A stretch of DNA of 64,000 nt from Amycolatopsis thailandensis. GTDB lineage: Bacteria; Actinomycetota; Actinomycetes; Mycobacteriales; Pseudonocardiaceae. The notes below the pieces were generated by a model. It was not told where the DNA came from and ran no database searches. It saw only the letters and a list, made by a program, of their open reading frames with translations. This document shows, piece by piece, positions 36,176 to 44,206 of this stretch. The DNA lies in contig NZ_NMQT01000060.1 in NCBI RefSeq assembly GCF_002234405.1, positions 62,001-126,000 of the forward strand. The letters are read 5' to 3'. Both the position numbers and the translations under genes were made by a program. Every line of letters begins with the position of its first letter. Position 1 is the first letter of the stretch.

Positions 36176-36953
36176 GAACGAGGTCGCGGCGGCCGCCGCC
36201 ATCGCCGAGCGCACCGGCGTCGAGAAGCACGACATCGCCGTCGTGCTCGGTTCGGGCTGGCGCCCGGCGGCGGACGTCATCGGGGAGCCCGAGGCGGAGA
36301 TCCCGCTGGGCGAACTGCCCGGATTCGTCGCGCCGGGCGCGGTCGGGCACGGGGGAACCGCCCGGTCGGTCCGCGTCGGCGAGAAGCGCGCGCTGATCAT
36401 GCTGGGCCGCACGCACTTCTACGAGGGCAAGGGCATCGACCCGGTCGTGCACAACGTGCGCACCGCCGCGGCCGCCGGCGCCAAGACGGTGCTGCTGACC
36501 AACGCGGCCGGTGGCCTGCGCGAGGGCTTCCGCGTCGGGCAGCCGGTGCTGATCTCGGACCACCTGAACCTGACCGCGCGCTCGCCGATCGTCGGCGCGA
36601 ACTTCGTCGACCTGACGGACCTCTACTCGAAGCGGCTGCGCGACCTCGCGCGCGAGATCGACCCTTCGCTGGAAGAGGGTGTCTACGCGGGACTCACCGG
36701 GCCGCATTTCGAGACCCCGGCGGAGATCCACATGCTGCGGACGCTCGGCGCCGACCTCGTCGGCATGTCGACAGTGCTGGAGGCCATCGCCGCACGCGCC
36801 GCCGGGGTCGAGGTGTTCGGGCTTTCGCTGGTGACCAACCTGGCGGCCGGGATGACCGGGGAACCGCTGAACCACGAAGAGGTCCTGGAAGCTGGACGGC
36901 AGTCCGCCACCCGCATGGGCACTCTCCTCAAGGAACTCGTCACCCGCGCCTGA
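36168..36953 (+). CDS. deoD: purine nucleoside phosphorylase
   Basis: A 261-residue PNP of the trimeric (MTAP/human-like) family, cleaving inosine, guanosine and deoxy forms to base plus (deoxy)ribose 1-phosphate. Motifs are VLGSGWRP, GHGGTARSVRVG, GRTHFYEGKG, LTNAAGGLRE, SDHLNLTARSPIVG, the substrate loop GPHFETPAEI and SMSTVLEAIAARAAG-type text, then VTNLAAG. TACGCT lies six bases before ATG 36168, inside the ABA4 gene end, so it can be transcribed leaderless. It matches M. tuberculosis deoD (Rv3307) in context, next to a PmmB-type mutase. Confidence 0.94.
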   Translation: MSENEVAAAAAIAERTGVEKHDIAVVLGSGWRPAADVIGEPEAEIPLGELPGFVAPGAVGHGGTARSVRVGEKRALIMLGRTHFYEGKGIDPVVHNVRTAAAAGAKTVLLTNAAGGLREGFRVGQPVLISDHLNLTARSPIVGANFVDLTDLYSKRLRDLAREIDPSLEEGVYAGLTGPHFETPAEIHMLRTLGADLVGMSTVLEAIAARAAGVEVFGLSLVTNLAAGMTGEPLNHEEVLEAGRQSATRMGTLLKELVTRA

Positions 36954-36957
36954 GAAG

Positions 36958-37012
36958 TGTCATGAAAGGGTCTTTCAGGACGAAAAACGTCCTGAAAGAC
37001 CCTTTCATGACA
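36958..37012. terminator. bidirectional terminator
   Basis: Perfect 25-bp arms (36958-36982, 36988-37012; core CATGAAAGGGTCTTTCAGG) around an AAAAA loop, between the convergent PNP and glycosyltransferase genes. Confidence 0.85.
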
Positions 37013-37023
37013 TCCAGGGAGAC

Positions 37024-38178
37024 TCAGCCCGCGAACTCGGGAAGCCGCTGAGCGACCTCCGCCGGCGACGGCATCGCCGCGACCTCGTCGGCGAGTTTCC
37101 GTGCCGCGCCGAGGACAGCGTCGTCGGCGAGCAGCTTGCGCGCCTGCTCGTGAATCGCGTCCTTCGTGGCGTCGGCCCCGATCAGCTGCGCGCCCACTCC
37201 GGCCGCGACGACGGCCTCGGCGTTCGTGAACTGATCCGCCCCCTGCGGAAGCACCAGCTGCGGCAGCCCGGTGCCGAACGCGCCCAGCGTCGTCCCGCTG
37301 CCACCGTGGTGGACCACGAGGTCCGCGTGCGGCAGGAGGTCGGCCTGCGGCACCCACGACTCGACACGGACATTGCCGGGGACGTCGCCCAGTCCCGCCG
37401 GATCCACCGTCGGACCGGCCGCGACGATGACGTCCGCGTCGATCCCCGCCAGGCCTCCGATGGCCCGCTTGAGCACGCCTTCGTCACCGAAAGCGGTGCC
37501 GAGGGTGAGGTAGATCAGTGGACGGCTCTTGTCCCGTCCGGCCACGCCCGCCGGGAGATCCCCGGGCTCGGCCCAGCTGACCGGCCGCAACGGAATCCGG
37601 TTCGCGCCGGCCAGGAAGTCCGGCGCCTGCACCGATTCCGGGCAGATGTCGACGACCGGGTCGCCGAACGAAGGCAGCTCCACGCCTTCGAAACCGACCT
37701 CCCCGGCGAATTCCGCGAGGCGGCCGTTGATGACGTCGATGACCTCGCCCGGCGAGAACCGGCCGAAACCGTGCCCGATCGCGGGGATACCGGCGAGACG
37801 GGCGGCGATGGCGCCACCGGCGTTGCCGCTTTCGTACACGACGAGATCCGGCCGATGCCGCTCGAGCAACGGCTCGAGATCGGCGACGAACCGCCGCGGC
37901 AGGACATTTCCGAACACTTCCCCGATAACGGGATAAAACGATTCGGGCGGGCCGTCCGTGGCCCGCGGCTCGGCATCGGGGCCGAAGAACGAAACGAACG
38001 CCGCGTGCATGCCGAATCCGGCGCTTTCCGCGACGAGACCGGCCTTTTCGACGACCGGCAGCATCTCGTCACCGGTGGCGAACAGGACGTCGTGCCCGGC
38101 GTCGCGGGCGGCGACGGCGAGCGGTAGTAGGGGATAGAGATGACCATGACTCACCAGAGAAGTGAAGATCAATCGCAC
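37024..38178 (-). CDS. GT1-family (UGT/MGT-like) glycosyltransferase
   Basis: A 384-residue enzyme that transfers a sugar from a nucleotide sugar to a small acceptor such as a natural product. The N-terminal acceptor domain starts RLIFTSLVSHGHLYPLLPLA; the C-terminal donor domain has VESWVPQADLLPHADLVVHHGGSGTTLGAFGTGLPQLVLPQGADQF, split in the usual GT-B way (keys: HHGGSGT and PQGADQ). GTG 38178 is chosen; TACGTT lies 7 bases upstream and no family sequence precedes it. It splits the nucleoside-salvage genes, so it may be an insertion into the conserved block. Confidence 0.88.
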   Translation of the reverse strand: MRLIFTSLVSHGHLYPLLPLAVAARDAGHDVLFATGDEMLPVVEKAGLVAESAGFGMHAAFVSFFGPDAEPRATDGPPESFYPVIGEVFGNVLPRRFVADLEPLLERHRPDLVVYESGNAGGAIAARLAGIPAIGHGFGRFSPGEVIDVINGRLAEFAGEVGFEGVELPSFGDPVVDICPESVQAPDFLAGANRIPLRPVSWAEPGDLPAGVAGRDKSRPLIYLTLGTAFGDEGVLKRAIGGLAGIDADVIVAAGPTVDPAGLGDVPGNVRVESWVPQADLLPHADLVVHHGGSGTTLGAFGTGLPQLVLPQGADQFTNAEAVVAAGVGAQLIGADATKDAIHEQARKLLADDAVLGAARKLADEVAAMPSPAEVAQRLPEFAG

Positions 38179-38207
38179 CCTCTCCAACGTACCCGTAGGC
38201 TGACTCG

Positions 38208-39845
38208 GTGACGACTTCCTTGACCCCGGAGCTGCGGGACCGGACGTTCCGCTGGATCGCCGACGACCCGGACGACGATTCCCGCGTCGAGCTGCAGAAC
38301 ATCCTCGCCCGCGCGATGGGCGGCGAAGCCGGTGCGGCGGACGAACTCGCGGACCGGATGGCGGGCCCGCTCGAATTCGGCACCGCCGGGCTGCGCGGAC
38401 CGGTACGCGCGGGACCCAACGGGATGAACGTCGCGGTCGTGACCCGCACGACGGCCGGCGTCGCGGACTGGCTGACCGCACAAGGACACCCGGGCGGGGT
38501 CGTGGTGGTCGGCCGCGACGCGCGGCACGGTTCGGAGGCCTTCGCCAAGGCCGCCGCCGAGGTGCTGACGGCCGCCGGTTTCGCGGTGAAGGTGCTGCCG
38601 GGACCGTTGCCCACGCCGGTGCTCGCGTTCACCGTGCTGGAGCTCGGCGCTGTCGCGGGCATCCAGATCACCGCGTCGCACAATCCCCCCGCCGACAACG
38701 GTTACAAGCTTTACGACGCGACAGGCGGCCAGATCGTCCCGCCGTCGGACGGCCTGATCGAGCGCGCCATCGAGGCCGCTCCCCCGGCGATCAGCGTGCC
38801 GCGCGAGCCGGGCGCCGAGGTGCTGGGCGACGAGCTCCGGGACGCTTACCTCGCCAAGGTCGCACTTCTTCCGCGCGGCCCGGAACGCGGGGTCAAGGTC
38901 GCCGCGACGGCGTTGCACGGCGTCGGCGCGGAGACCCTGAGCGCCGCGTTCGAACGCGCCGGATTCACCGAGCCGAGCCTGGTCGCCGAGCAGTCCACAC
39001 CGGATCCCGACTTCCCGACGGTCGCCTTCCCGAACCCGGAGGAACCGGGCGCGACGGACCTGTTGCTGGCCTTGGCGTCCGAGGTGGACGCCGATCTGGC
39101 GATCGCGCTCGACCCCGACGCCGACCGGTGTGCCCTGGGTGTCCGCGAGCGGGACGGTTCGTGGCGGATGCTGCGGGGCGACGAGACCGGCGTCCTGCTC
39201 GGCTGGCATGTTCTGTCCACTGTGGATAGTTCTGATCCGCTGGTGGCCACGACGATCGTGTCGTCGTCGATGCTCGGCGAGGTCGCGAAGGAATTCGGGG
39301 CTCGCTACGCGGAGACGCTGACCGGGTTCAAATGGCTGGTCCGCGCGGGCGAAGGGCTCGTGTTCGCCTACGAGGAGGCGCTCGGCCTCTGCGTGAACCC
39401 CGGTTTCGTGCGCGACAAGGACGGCATCTCGGCCGCCGTGCTCGCCGCGGGCCTGTCCGCTTCCCTGCGCGCGGCCGGCCGCGGTCCGCTGGACGTCCTC
39501 GACGAACTGGCCGTGAAGCACGGCGTGCACGTGACGGATCAGGTCTCGCTGCGGGTCACCGATCTGTCGGTGCGGGAGAAGCTGATGGCCGGCCTGCGCG
39601 CCGCGCCGCCGGCGTCGCTGGGTGGCACCGACGTCACCATGGAAGACCTCCTGCCCGACGCCGACGTCCTGCGCCTGACCGGTGAAGGCCTGCGTGTCGT
39701 CATCAGGCCTTCCGGGACCGAGCCGAAGCTGAAGGCGTACCTCCAGGTGAAAGAGCCGGTCTCCGGCGAACTCGCCGAGGCCCGCACCGCCGCGGACGCC
39801 CGGCTGGCCGCGCTGCGGGCCGACGTCGAGTCCCGTCTGGCCTGA
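38208..39845 (+). CDS. pmmB: phospho-sugar mutase (PmmB/PGM2-like)
   Basis: A 545-residue alpha-D-phosphohexomutase superfamily enzyme. The phosphoserine loop is ITASHNPPADNGYK (Ser157), the magnesium loop DPDADRC, the sugar loop GFKWLVRAGEGLVFAYEEALG, and the phosphate loop RPSGTEPKLKAYL. Length and EFGTAGLRG motif match the PGM2 group, whose members include phosphopentomutases. M. tuberculosis pmmB (Rv3308) also follows deoD. It may therefore convert (deoxy)ribose 1-phosphate to 5-phosphate rather than mannose phosphates (inference). TAGGCT lies six bases before GTG 38208. Confidence 0.9.
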   Translation: MTTSLTPELRDRTFRWIADDPDDDSRVELQNILARAMGGEAGAADELADRMAGPLEFGTAGLRGPVRAGPNGMNVAVVTRTTAGVADWLTAQGHPGGVVVVGRDARHGSEAFAKAAAEVLTAAGFAVKVLPGPLPTPVLAFTVLELGAVAGIQITASHNPPADNGYKLYDATGGQIVPPSDGLIERAIEAAPPAISVPREPGAEVLGDELRDAYLAKVALLPRGPERGVKVAATALHGVGAETLSAAFERAGFTEPSLVAEQSTPDPDFPTVAFPNPEEPGATDLLLALASEVDADLAIALDPDADRCALGVRERDGSWRMLRGDETGVLLGWHVLSTVDSSDPLVATTIVSSSMLGEVAKEFGARYAETLTGFKWLVRAGEGLVFAYEEALGLCVNPGFVRDKDGISAAVLAAGLSASLRAAGRGPLDVLDELAVKHGVHVTDQVSLRVTDLSVREKLMAGLRAAPPASLGGTDVTMEDLLPDADVLRLTGEGLRVVIRPSGTEPKLKAYLQVKEPVSGELAEARTAADARLAALRADVESRLA

Positions 39846-39847
39846 CG

Positions 39848-40300
39848 ATGCCCAAGCTGCTGATCGTCCACCACACGCCGTCGCCCTCGACGCAGGCGAT
39901 GTTCGAAGCCGTGCTCTCCGGCGCGAACCATCCCGATATCGAGGGCGTCGACGTCGTGCGGCGTCCGGCGCTGGGCGCGACCGTGCCCGACGTCCTCGAC
40001 GCGGACGGGTATCTGCTCGGCACACCGGCGAATCTCGGCTACATGTCCGGCGCGCTGAAGCATTTCTTCGACACCGTCTACTACCCGTGCCTGGACGCCA
40101 CGCGGGGCCGGCCGTTCGGGTTCTTCGTGCACGGCAACAACGACACCGCGGGCACGGTGCGCGGCATCGAGAGCATCACCACGGGTCTCGGCTGGGAAAG
40201 CGCGACTTCTCCGGTGCTCGTCACCGGAGAACCGGGCAAAGCGGATTTGGAAGCCTGTTTCGAATTGGGCGGCACTCTGGCCGCCACCCTCATGCCCTGA
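39848..40300 (+). CDS. flavodoxin-fold protein (FMN reductase-like)
   Basis: A 150-residue protein with the flavodoxin/NADPH-dependent FMN reductase fold. The phosphate loop is VHHTPSPSTQAMFEAVLSG; GYLLGTPANLGYMSGALKHFFDTVYYP is the isoalloxazine-side loop of WrbA/FMN-reductase proteins; FGFFVHGNNDTAG follows. It starts two bases after the mutase stop, so it is co-transcribed. It probably binds FMN and transfers electrons from NAD(P)H; substrate unknown. Confidence 0.83.
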   Translation: MPKLLIVHHTPSPSTQAMFEAVLSGANHPDIEGVDVVRRPALGATVPDVLDADGYLLGTPANLGYMSGALKHFFDTVYYPCLDATRGRPFGFFVHGNNDTAGTVRGIESITTGLGWESATSPVLVTGEPGKADLEACFELGGTLAATLMP

Positions 40301-40312
40301 CCCTCCACGCGT

Positions 40313-40367
40313 TTCGTCCTCTGGATGCGGTAGTTCGCGATACCGACTACCGCATCCAGAGGACGAA
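40313..40367. terminator. palindromic terminator after the mutase operon
   Basis: 21-bp arms (40313-40333, 40347-40367; core CGTCCTCTGGATGCGGTAG), followed by an A-rich GAAAAAG stretch. Second full copy of the palindrome at 12659-12723. Confidence 0.8.
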
Positions 40368-40386
40368 GTGCGCTGAAAAAGTAAGG

Positions 40387-40571
40387 GGCCTGTCACCGGA
40401 AGCCCTGGGGGTCGACCTCCGGCAACAGGCCTAGGCCAAGGGTTCGCCGTGATGGCGATCAACCTTGGCTGCCCAAGCGTACTACATCCGGCACGATCTT
40501 GTGCACCCGCCCGGAAAAACGCCCCTCACTCCGTTGTCCGTGCACCCCCAGGGCACGGATTCCGGAGTGAG
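40387..40571. repeat. two further hairpins upstream of the XRE operon
   Basis: Within the 403-base gene-free stretch 40301-40703, hairpin one is 40387-40431 (GGCCTGT/ACAGGCC, 2x2 internal loop, CCGGA/TCCGG). Hairpin two is 40525-40571 (CTCACTCCG/CGGAGTGAG with an inner TCCGTGC stem). Neither matches a riboswitch or tRNA that I recognise. They could be terminators or a structured leader. Confidence 0.5.
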
Positions 40572-40596
40572 AGGCCGGAACACGGTGCGAAACCGC

Positions 40597-40633
40597 TTGA
40601 CAACTGTAAACCACTGCATACATACGCTGTCAA
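40597..40633 (+). promoter_or_regulatory. promoter and possible operator of the XRE operon
   Basis: TTGACA at 40597-40602 with TACATA at 40619-40624 (16-bp spacing) is the best sigma-70-like promoter in the window. TTGACA and its complement TGTCAA (40628-40633) form an inverted repeat across the -10 region, a good place for autoregulation by the XRE protein. Confidence 0.55.
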
Positions 40634-40703
40634 CAGCTGCGGACAGGCCGAATCGCGTTACACTCCGACTACGGAACGGGGCTATGGAACCGATGGGGGG
40701 ATC

Positions 40704-41096
40704 ATGTCGCCGGAGAGCACCTTCGCGCGGAAACTGACCGCGCTGATCGACTCGGCGCGCGCGGACGAAGGCGCGCCGCACAGCTATCGCGAGCTGTCCG
40801 CGGCGATCGATCGCGCCGGCGGGCCCGCCATGTCGCCCGCGTACCTCCAGCAACTCGCCACGGGCAAGCGGGTAAACCCGAAGATCCACTACGTCGAGGC
40901 GCTCGCCAGGCTGTTCGGGGTCCCGATCACCTACTTCTTCGAAGACCAGGAAGCACAGCCCGTCGGAGAGGCGAAGCTCATGGCCATGCGCGCGCAGGAG
41001 CTCTCCCCGCAAGGCCGTCGCCAGGTCATGGACCTGCTGGAACTCGTCGAGCGGTACGAACGCGCCGAGCGCGAGCAGCCGGGCGAGCGCCGATGA
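40704..41096 (+). CDS. XRE-family transcriptional regulator
   Basis: A 130-residue DNA-binding protein. The HTH region (about 22-75) reads YRELSAAIDRAGGPAMSPAYLQQLATGKRVNPKIHYVEALARLFGVPITYFF, matching the XRE regulators of streptomycete XRE-ImmA pairs (keys: SPAYLQQL and ALARLFGVP). A C-terminal helix ends RYERAEREQPGERR. ATG 40704 has a GGGGGG run just upstream. It overlaps the protease gene by four bases (ATGA). It probably represses the operon until cleaved or displaced by the ImmA/IrrE protein (family knowledge). Confidence 0.88.
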   Translation: MSPESTFARKLTALIDSARADEGAPHSYRELSAAIDRAGGPAMSPAYLQQLATGKRVNPKIHYVEALARLFGVPITYFFEDQEAQPVGEAKLMAMRAQELSPQGRRQVMDLLELVERYERAEREQPGERR

Positions 41097-41614
41097 AGGA
41101 ACGAGAGCTCCGCAAGCGCTGTCGCAAGATGCTGCACAACCTCGACATCGAGCCGCCGCTCGACGTCGGCGTGCTCTGCGAGCGGCTCGGCGAGCAACGC
41201 GGCAGGCCGATCCGGCTGATGCCGTATCCGCTGGAGGTCCCGGGCCCGTTCGGCTGCTGGATCGCCACCGGTTCGGCGGACTACATCTTCTTCCAGCAGG
41301 AGACCACGAAGTCCCATCAGGACCACATCATCCTGCACGAACTCGGGCACATGCTCGCCGATCACCATCCCGGCGGAGACGCCGAACCCGCCGATTTCCT
41401 GCGCGGTCCCGCCCCCGGTCTCGACGGCGACGCCGTACATCGCGCTTTACGCCGCACCTCCTACGATGAGGCGCACGAATGGGAAGCCGAGACCGTGGCG
41501 ACCATCATCCTCGAATGGGCATCGGTCTTGAACTACACGATTCCCCGTCGCGCCGACGACGATGACGTCCGCCGCGTCCAAGGCGCGCTGGGCGACCATC
41601 AAGGGTGGCTGTGA
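41093..41614 (+). CDS. ImmA/IrrE-family zinc metallopeptidase
   Basis: A 173-residue soluble protein with the zinc motif HELGH in DHIILHELGHMLADH (near residue 82) and a downstream EWEAETVATIILEW helix providing the third ligand (Glu). The N-terminus has the RKMLHNLDIEPPLDVGVLCERLG region usual for these regulators' partners. ImmA-type proteases cleave a cognate XRE repressor. The start overlaps the XRE stop, and the next gene begins 10 bases before its own stop, so the three form a coupled unit. Confidence 0.9.
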   Translation: MKERELRKRCRKMLHNLDIEPPLDVGVLCERLGEQRGRPIRLMPYPLEVPGPFGCWIATGSADYIFFQQETTKSHQDHIILHELGHMLADHHPGGDAEPADFLRGPAPGLDGDAVHRALRRTSYDEAHEWEAETVATIILEWASVLNYTIPRRADDDDVRRVQGALGDHQGWL

Positions 41615-42744
41615 ACTCGCTGTTCTCCCCTCTCAACGTCGTGGCGATGGTGCTGTTCGCGACAGCGCTCGCCTGGCGGATCTACCAGACCTACCGGGCG
41701 CCGAGGGTCCTGTCGAACTGGGCGATCACCATCACGATCGTCTGCGTCGCCGGTTCGTTCCTCGCCCAGCAGAAGGTCATCTCCGGCTGGCTAGACGGGC
41801 TGACCGGCAGAGGCACCGGACGCCTGGTCAACAACGTCCTGCTCGCCGTCGGCGTCTGCGCGCTGCTGATCGTCTTCCTCGGTTCCGCGCTGGGCCCGCG
41901 CCGTCCGGGACGGGTCCTGTTCGAACTGCTCCCGCTGTCCGGCGCGATCGCGCTGATGCTGGTCGCGATGGCCGTCACCCCACCGGAGGCACGCGGGCTC
42001 GCGCTGAGCCCGAAACTCGTGCACGAGCCCGGCGTGGCGCTGTTCTACCTCGGCGCCGGGCTGTACCTGATCTACGGACTGTCCGCCTGCGCCTGGTGGA
42101 TCTTCCGGTACATCCGCACCGCGGACCGTCATCTGCGGACCGGGCTGAAACTCAGCGCCGCCGGGCTGATCGCCCTGTCCGTGGGCAGTGTCTTCCGCGC
42201 ACTCTACATCGTGATCGCGTGGGCGTTCGGGCCGTCGATCCCGTTCCTGCTCACCATCGCCGTCCCGTTGGTACTCCTCGGGATCGTGCTCTTCCTCGCC
42301 GGGATCACCTATCCCGGCGCCCGCGCGCGGTTCGCCGCGCTGCGCCGCCGTCGCCAGCATCGGCTGCACCACGAACGGCTCACCCCGCTGTGGACAGCGC
42401 TGGCCGAGATCTATCCGAACATCGTGCTGCGGACCACGCCGCAGGGGATGTGGGAACGGTGGCGTCCGCGCACGGTCCACCGCCGGTACTACCGCCGCGT
42501 GATCGAGATCCGGGACGGACTCGTGCAGCTGAGCCCTTACCTGGAAACCGATCTCACCGCCCTCGCCACCGACGATCCGCGCGCGGCGGCGGAGGCGCTG
42601 AAGACGGCGATCGCCCGGCAGGCCGCGGGCGAGGAGACCGACGGGCGGGCGAAACTCGTGCTCCCGGGCGGCGCCTCGGACATCGAATCCGACGTGCGGC
42701 CACTGCTCGCGCTCTCGGCCGCCGTCTCCCGGAACGAGGCATGA
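41605..42744 (+). CDS. MAB_1171c-like (DUF6545) membrane protein
   Basis: A 379-residue protein. About seven membrane helices occupy residues 1-235 (SLFSPLNVVAMVLFATALAW, WAITITIVCVAGSFLA, NVLLAVGVCALLIVFLGSALG, and so on). A cytoplasmic C-terminal half has the family text LHHERLTPLWTALAEIYPNIVL, RRYYRRVIEIRDGLVQLSPYL-like positions, and an acidic end. NCBI annotates relatives as MAB_1171c putative transporters, usually next to XRE-ImmA pairs; no transport has been shown, to my knowledge. GTG 41605 or GTG 41611 could be the start. Confidence 0.82.
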   Translation: MAVNSLFSPLNVVAMVLFATALAWRIYQTYRAPRVLSNWAITITIVCVAGSFLAQQKVISGWLDGLTGRGTGRLVNNVLLAVGVCALLIVFLGSALGPRRPGRVLFELLPLSGAIALMLVAMAVTPPEARGLALSPKLVHEPGVALFYLGAGLYLIYGLSACAWWIFRYIRTADRHLRTGLKLSAAGLIALSVGSVFRALYIVIAWAFGPSIPFLLTIAVPLVLLGIVLFLAGITYPGARARFAALRRRRQHRLHHERLTPLWTALAEIYPNIVLRTTPQGMWERWRPRTVHRRYYRRVIEIRDGLVQLSPYLETDLTALATDDPRAAAEALKTAIARQAAGEETDGRAKLVLPGGASDIESDVRPLLALSAAVSRNEA

Positions 42745-43949
42745 CCGTGCAGCTTCTCCTGACAGCGGACCGGATCCTGCCGCGGCCGAGCACTCCTGTC
42801 GAAAACGGCGCCGTCCTCGTGGCGGGCGACCGGATCCTCGCGGCCGGCCCTCGCGCCGAGGTCGTCGCACAGGCGTCGCCGGACGCGGAAAGGCTCGACT
42901 TCCCGGGCGCGACGCTGCTGCCCGGCCTGTTCAACGCCCACGTGCACCTGGCTTTCGACGCCACCCGCGAGATGCTGCCGAACTTCCTGGCGAGCGGGGA
43001 CGACGCCCTGCGCGCGGGCGCCGAGGACCGCTTGGGGCAGTTGCTGCGCAGCGGGGTCACGACCGTGCGGGACCTCGGCGATCGCGACGCCTTGGGCGCG
43101 CGCGTCCGAGCCGGACTCGAAGCCGAAGGCACGGCCGCCCCGCGTCTGCTGACCGCGGGAGCCCCCTTGACTGTCCTCAATGGACACTGCCATTTCTTCG
43201 GCGGCGAGGTCGGTGACGACGCCTCCGTACGCGCGATGATCGACGCCAACGCCGCCGCGGGCGCCGACGTGATCAAGGTGATGGCCAGCGGCGGGCAGAT
43301 CACCGAAGGCGGCGCGGACATGTGGGAGTCCCAGTTCGACGTCCGGGCCCTGCGCCTGATCGTCGAGCACGCGGCGACCCACGGGCTTCCGGTCGCGGCG
43401 CACGCCCACGGCGCGGACGCGATCGAGGCGTCGGTCGAAGCGGGCGTCGCCACGATCGAGCACTGCACCTGGATGACCGGCCCGCAGCGCCAGGACAGGC
43501 GCGAAGGCGTCGCCAAACGCATGGCGGCCGAGGGCATCGCGGCGTGTTCGACCAGCAGCCGCAACTGGCGGACGCTGGCCGAGCGCATGGGCGAAGAACT
43601 CGCGAAGACCGTCTACGGCAGGCTTTCCTGGCTGGAGGAGCTGGGCGTCCCGCTGCTGGCGGGGACGGACGCCGGGCTGCCCGGCTCGGTCTTCGACGAT
43701 CCCGTGGGCGCCCTCGAACTCTACGAATGGCTCGGTTTCGGCAGGCGGCGGATCCTCGAGATCGCGACCGAGGACAGCGCCGCCGGGCTCGGCCTCGGCG
43801 ACGTCACCGGACGGCTCGCCCCCGGTCTGAGCGCCGACGTCCTGGTGGTCGACGGCGACCCGCTCGCCGACCTTTCCGCCCTCCGGAACCTCCGCCTGGT
43901 GCTCGCGCGCGGGCGGGCCTTCGGGTTGGAACCGCAGGCGTCTTACTGA
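42741..43949 (+). CDS. amidohydrolase-family metal-dependent hydrolase
   Basis: A 402-residue TIM-barrel enzyme of the imidazolonepropionase/prolidase-like group. The metal HxH is in LLPGLFNAHVHLAFD, the carboxylated-lysine region in ADVIKVMASGGQITEGG, later His in HAHGADAIEASVEAGVATIEHC, and the Asp in LLAGTDAGLPGS. The composite N- and C-terminal beta sandwich (residues 1-60 and 340-400) is complete. ATG 42741 overlaps the membrane-protein stop (ATGA), making it the fourth coupled gene. The substrate, perhaps a cyclic amide or dipeptide, is unknown. Confidence 0.87.
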   Translation: MTVQLLLTADRILPRPSTPVENGAVLVAGDRILAAGPRAEVVAQASPDAERLDFPGATLLPGLFNAHVHLAFDATREMLPNFLASGDDALRAGAEDRLGQLLRSGVTTVRDLGDRDALGARVRAGLEAEGTAAPRLLTAGAPLTVLNGHCHFFGGEVGDDASVRAMIDANAAAGADVIKVMASGGQITEGGADMWESQFDVRALRLIVEHAATHGLPVAAHAHGADAIEASVEAGVATIEHCTWMTGPQRQDRREGVAKRMAAEGIAACSTSSRNWRTLAERMGEELAKTVYGRLSWLEELGVPLLAGTDAGLPGSVFDDPVGALELYEWLGFGRRRILEIATEDSAAGLGLGDVTGRLAPGLSADVLVVDGDPLADLSALRNLRLVLARGRAFGLEPQASY

Positions 43950-43956
43950 CCTGCTT

Positions 43957-44115
43957 CGGACGACACGCGTGACTGGATGGACGACACACGTGATCCGATG
44001 GACGACACGCGTGTCCAGATGGACGCCGCGCGGCGGGCCCCAGCCTCACTTGTGTCGTCCGTCCGATCACACGTGTCGTCCATCGGATCACACGTGTCGT
44101 CCATCGGATCACGTG
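43957..44115. repeat. two inverted arrays of 21-bp units
   Basis: Left array units 43957-43977, 43978-43998 and 43999-44019 carry GGACGACAC(G/A)CGTG. Right array units 44053-44073, 44074-44094 and 44095-44115 carry the complement (TGTCGTCC then GATCACACG). Together they can form a stem of about 63 bp with a 33-base loop. Related units occur at 63391-63453. They lie between the amidohydrolase and a membrane protein gene. Confidence 0.75.
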
Positions 44116-44206
44116 GAGGGCGGACCAGGCCGGACGCCAACTTTGGTGACAGCGTTTTAAAACAGTGTTATCGTTGCCTTCCTCCACCACCACGAAGGGA
44201 TCGACC

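Noticed and set aside
40387..40431. tRNA or riboswitch
   Set aside because: The fold is a single imperfect hairpin without anticodon or T-arm features and matches no riboswitch core that I know.
43957..44115. CRISPR array
   Set aside because: The 21-bp units are directly contiguous without unique spacers, occur in two orientations, and no cas genes are present.
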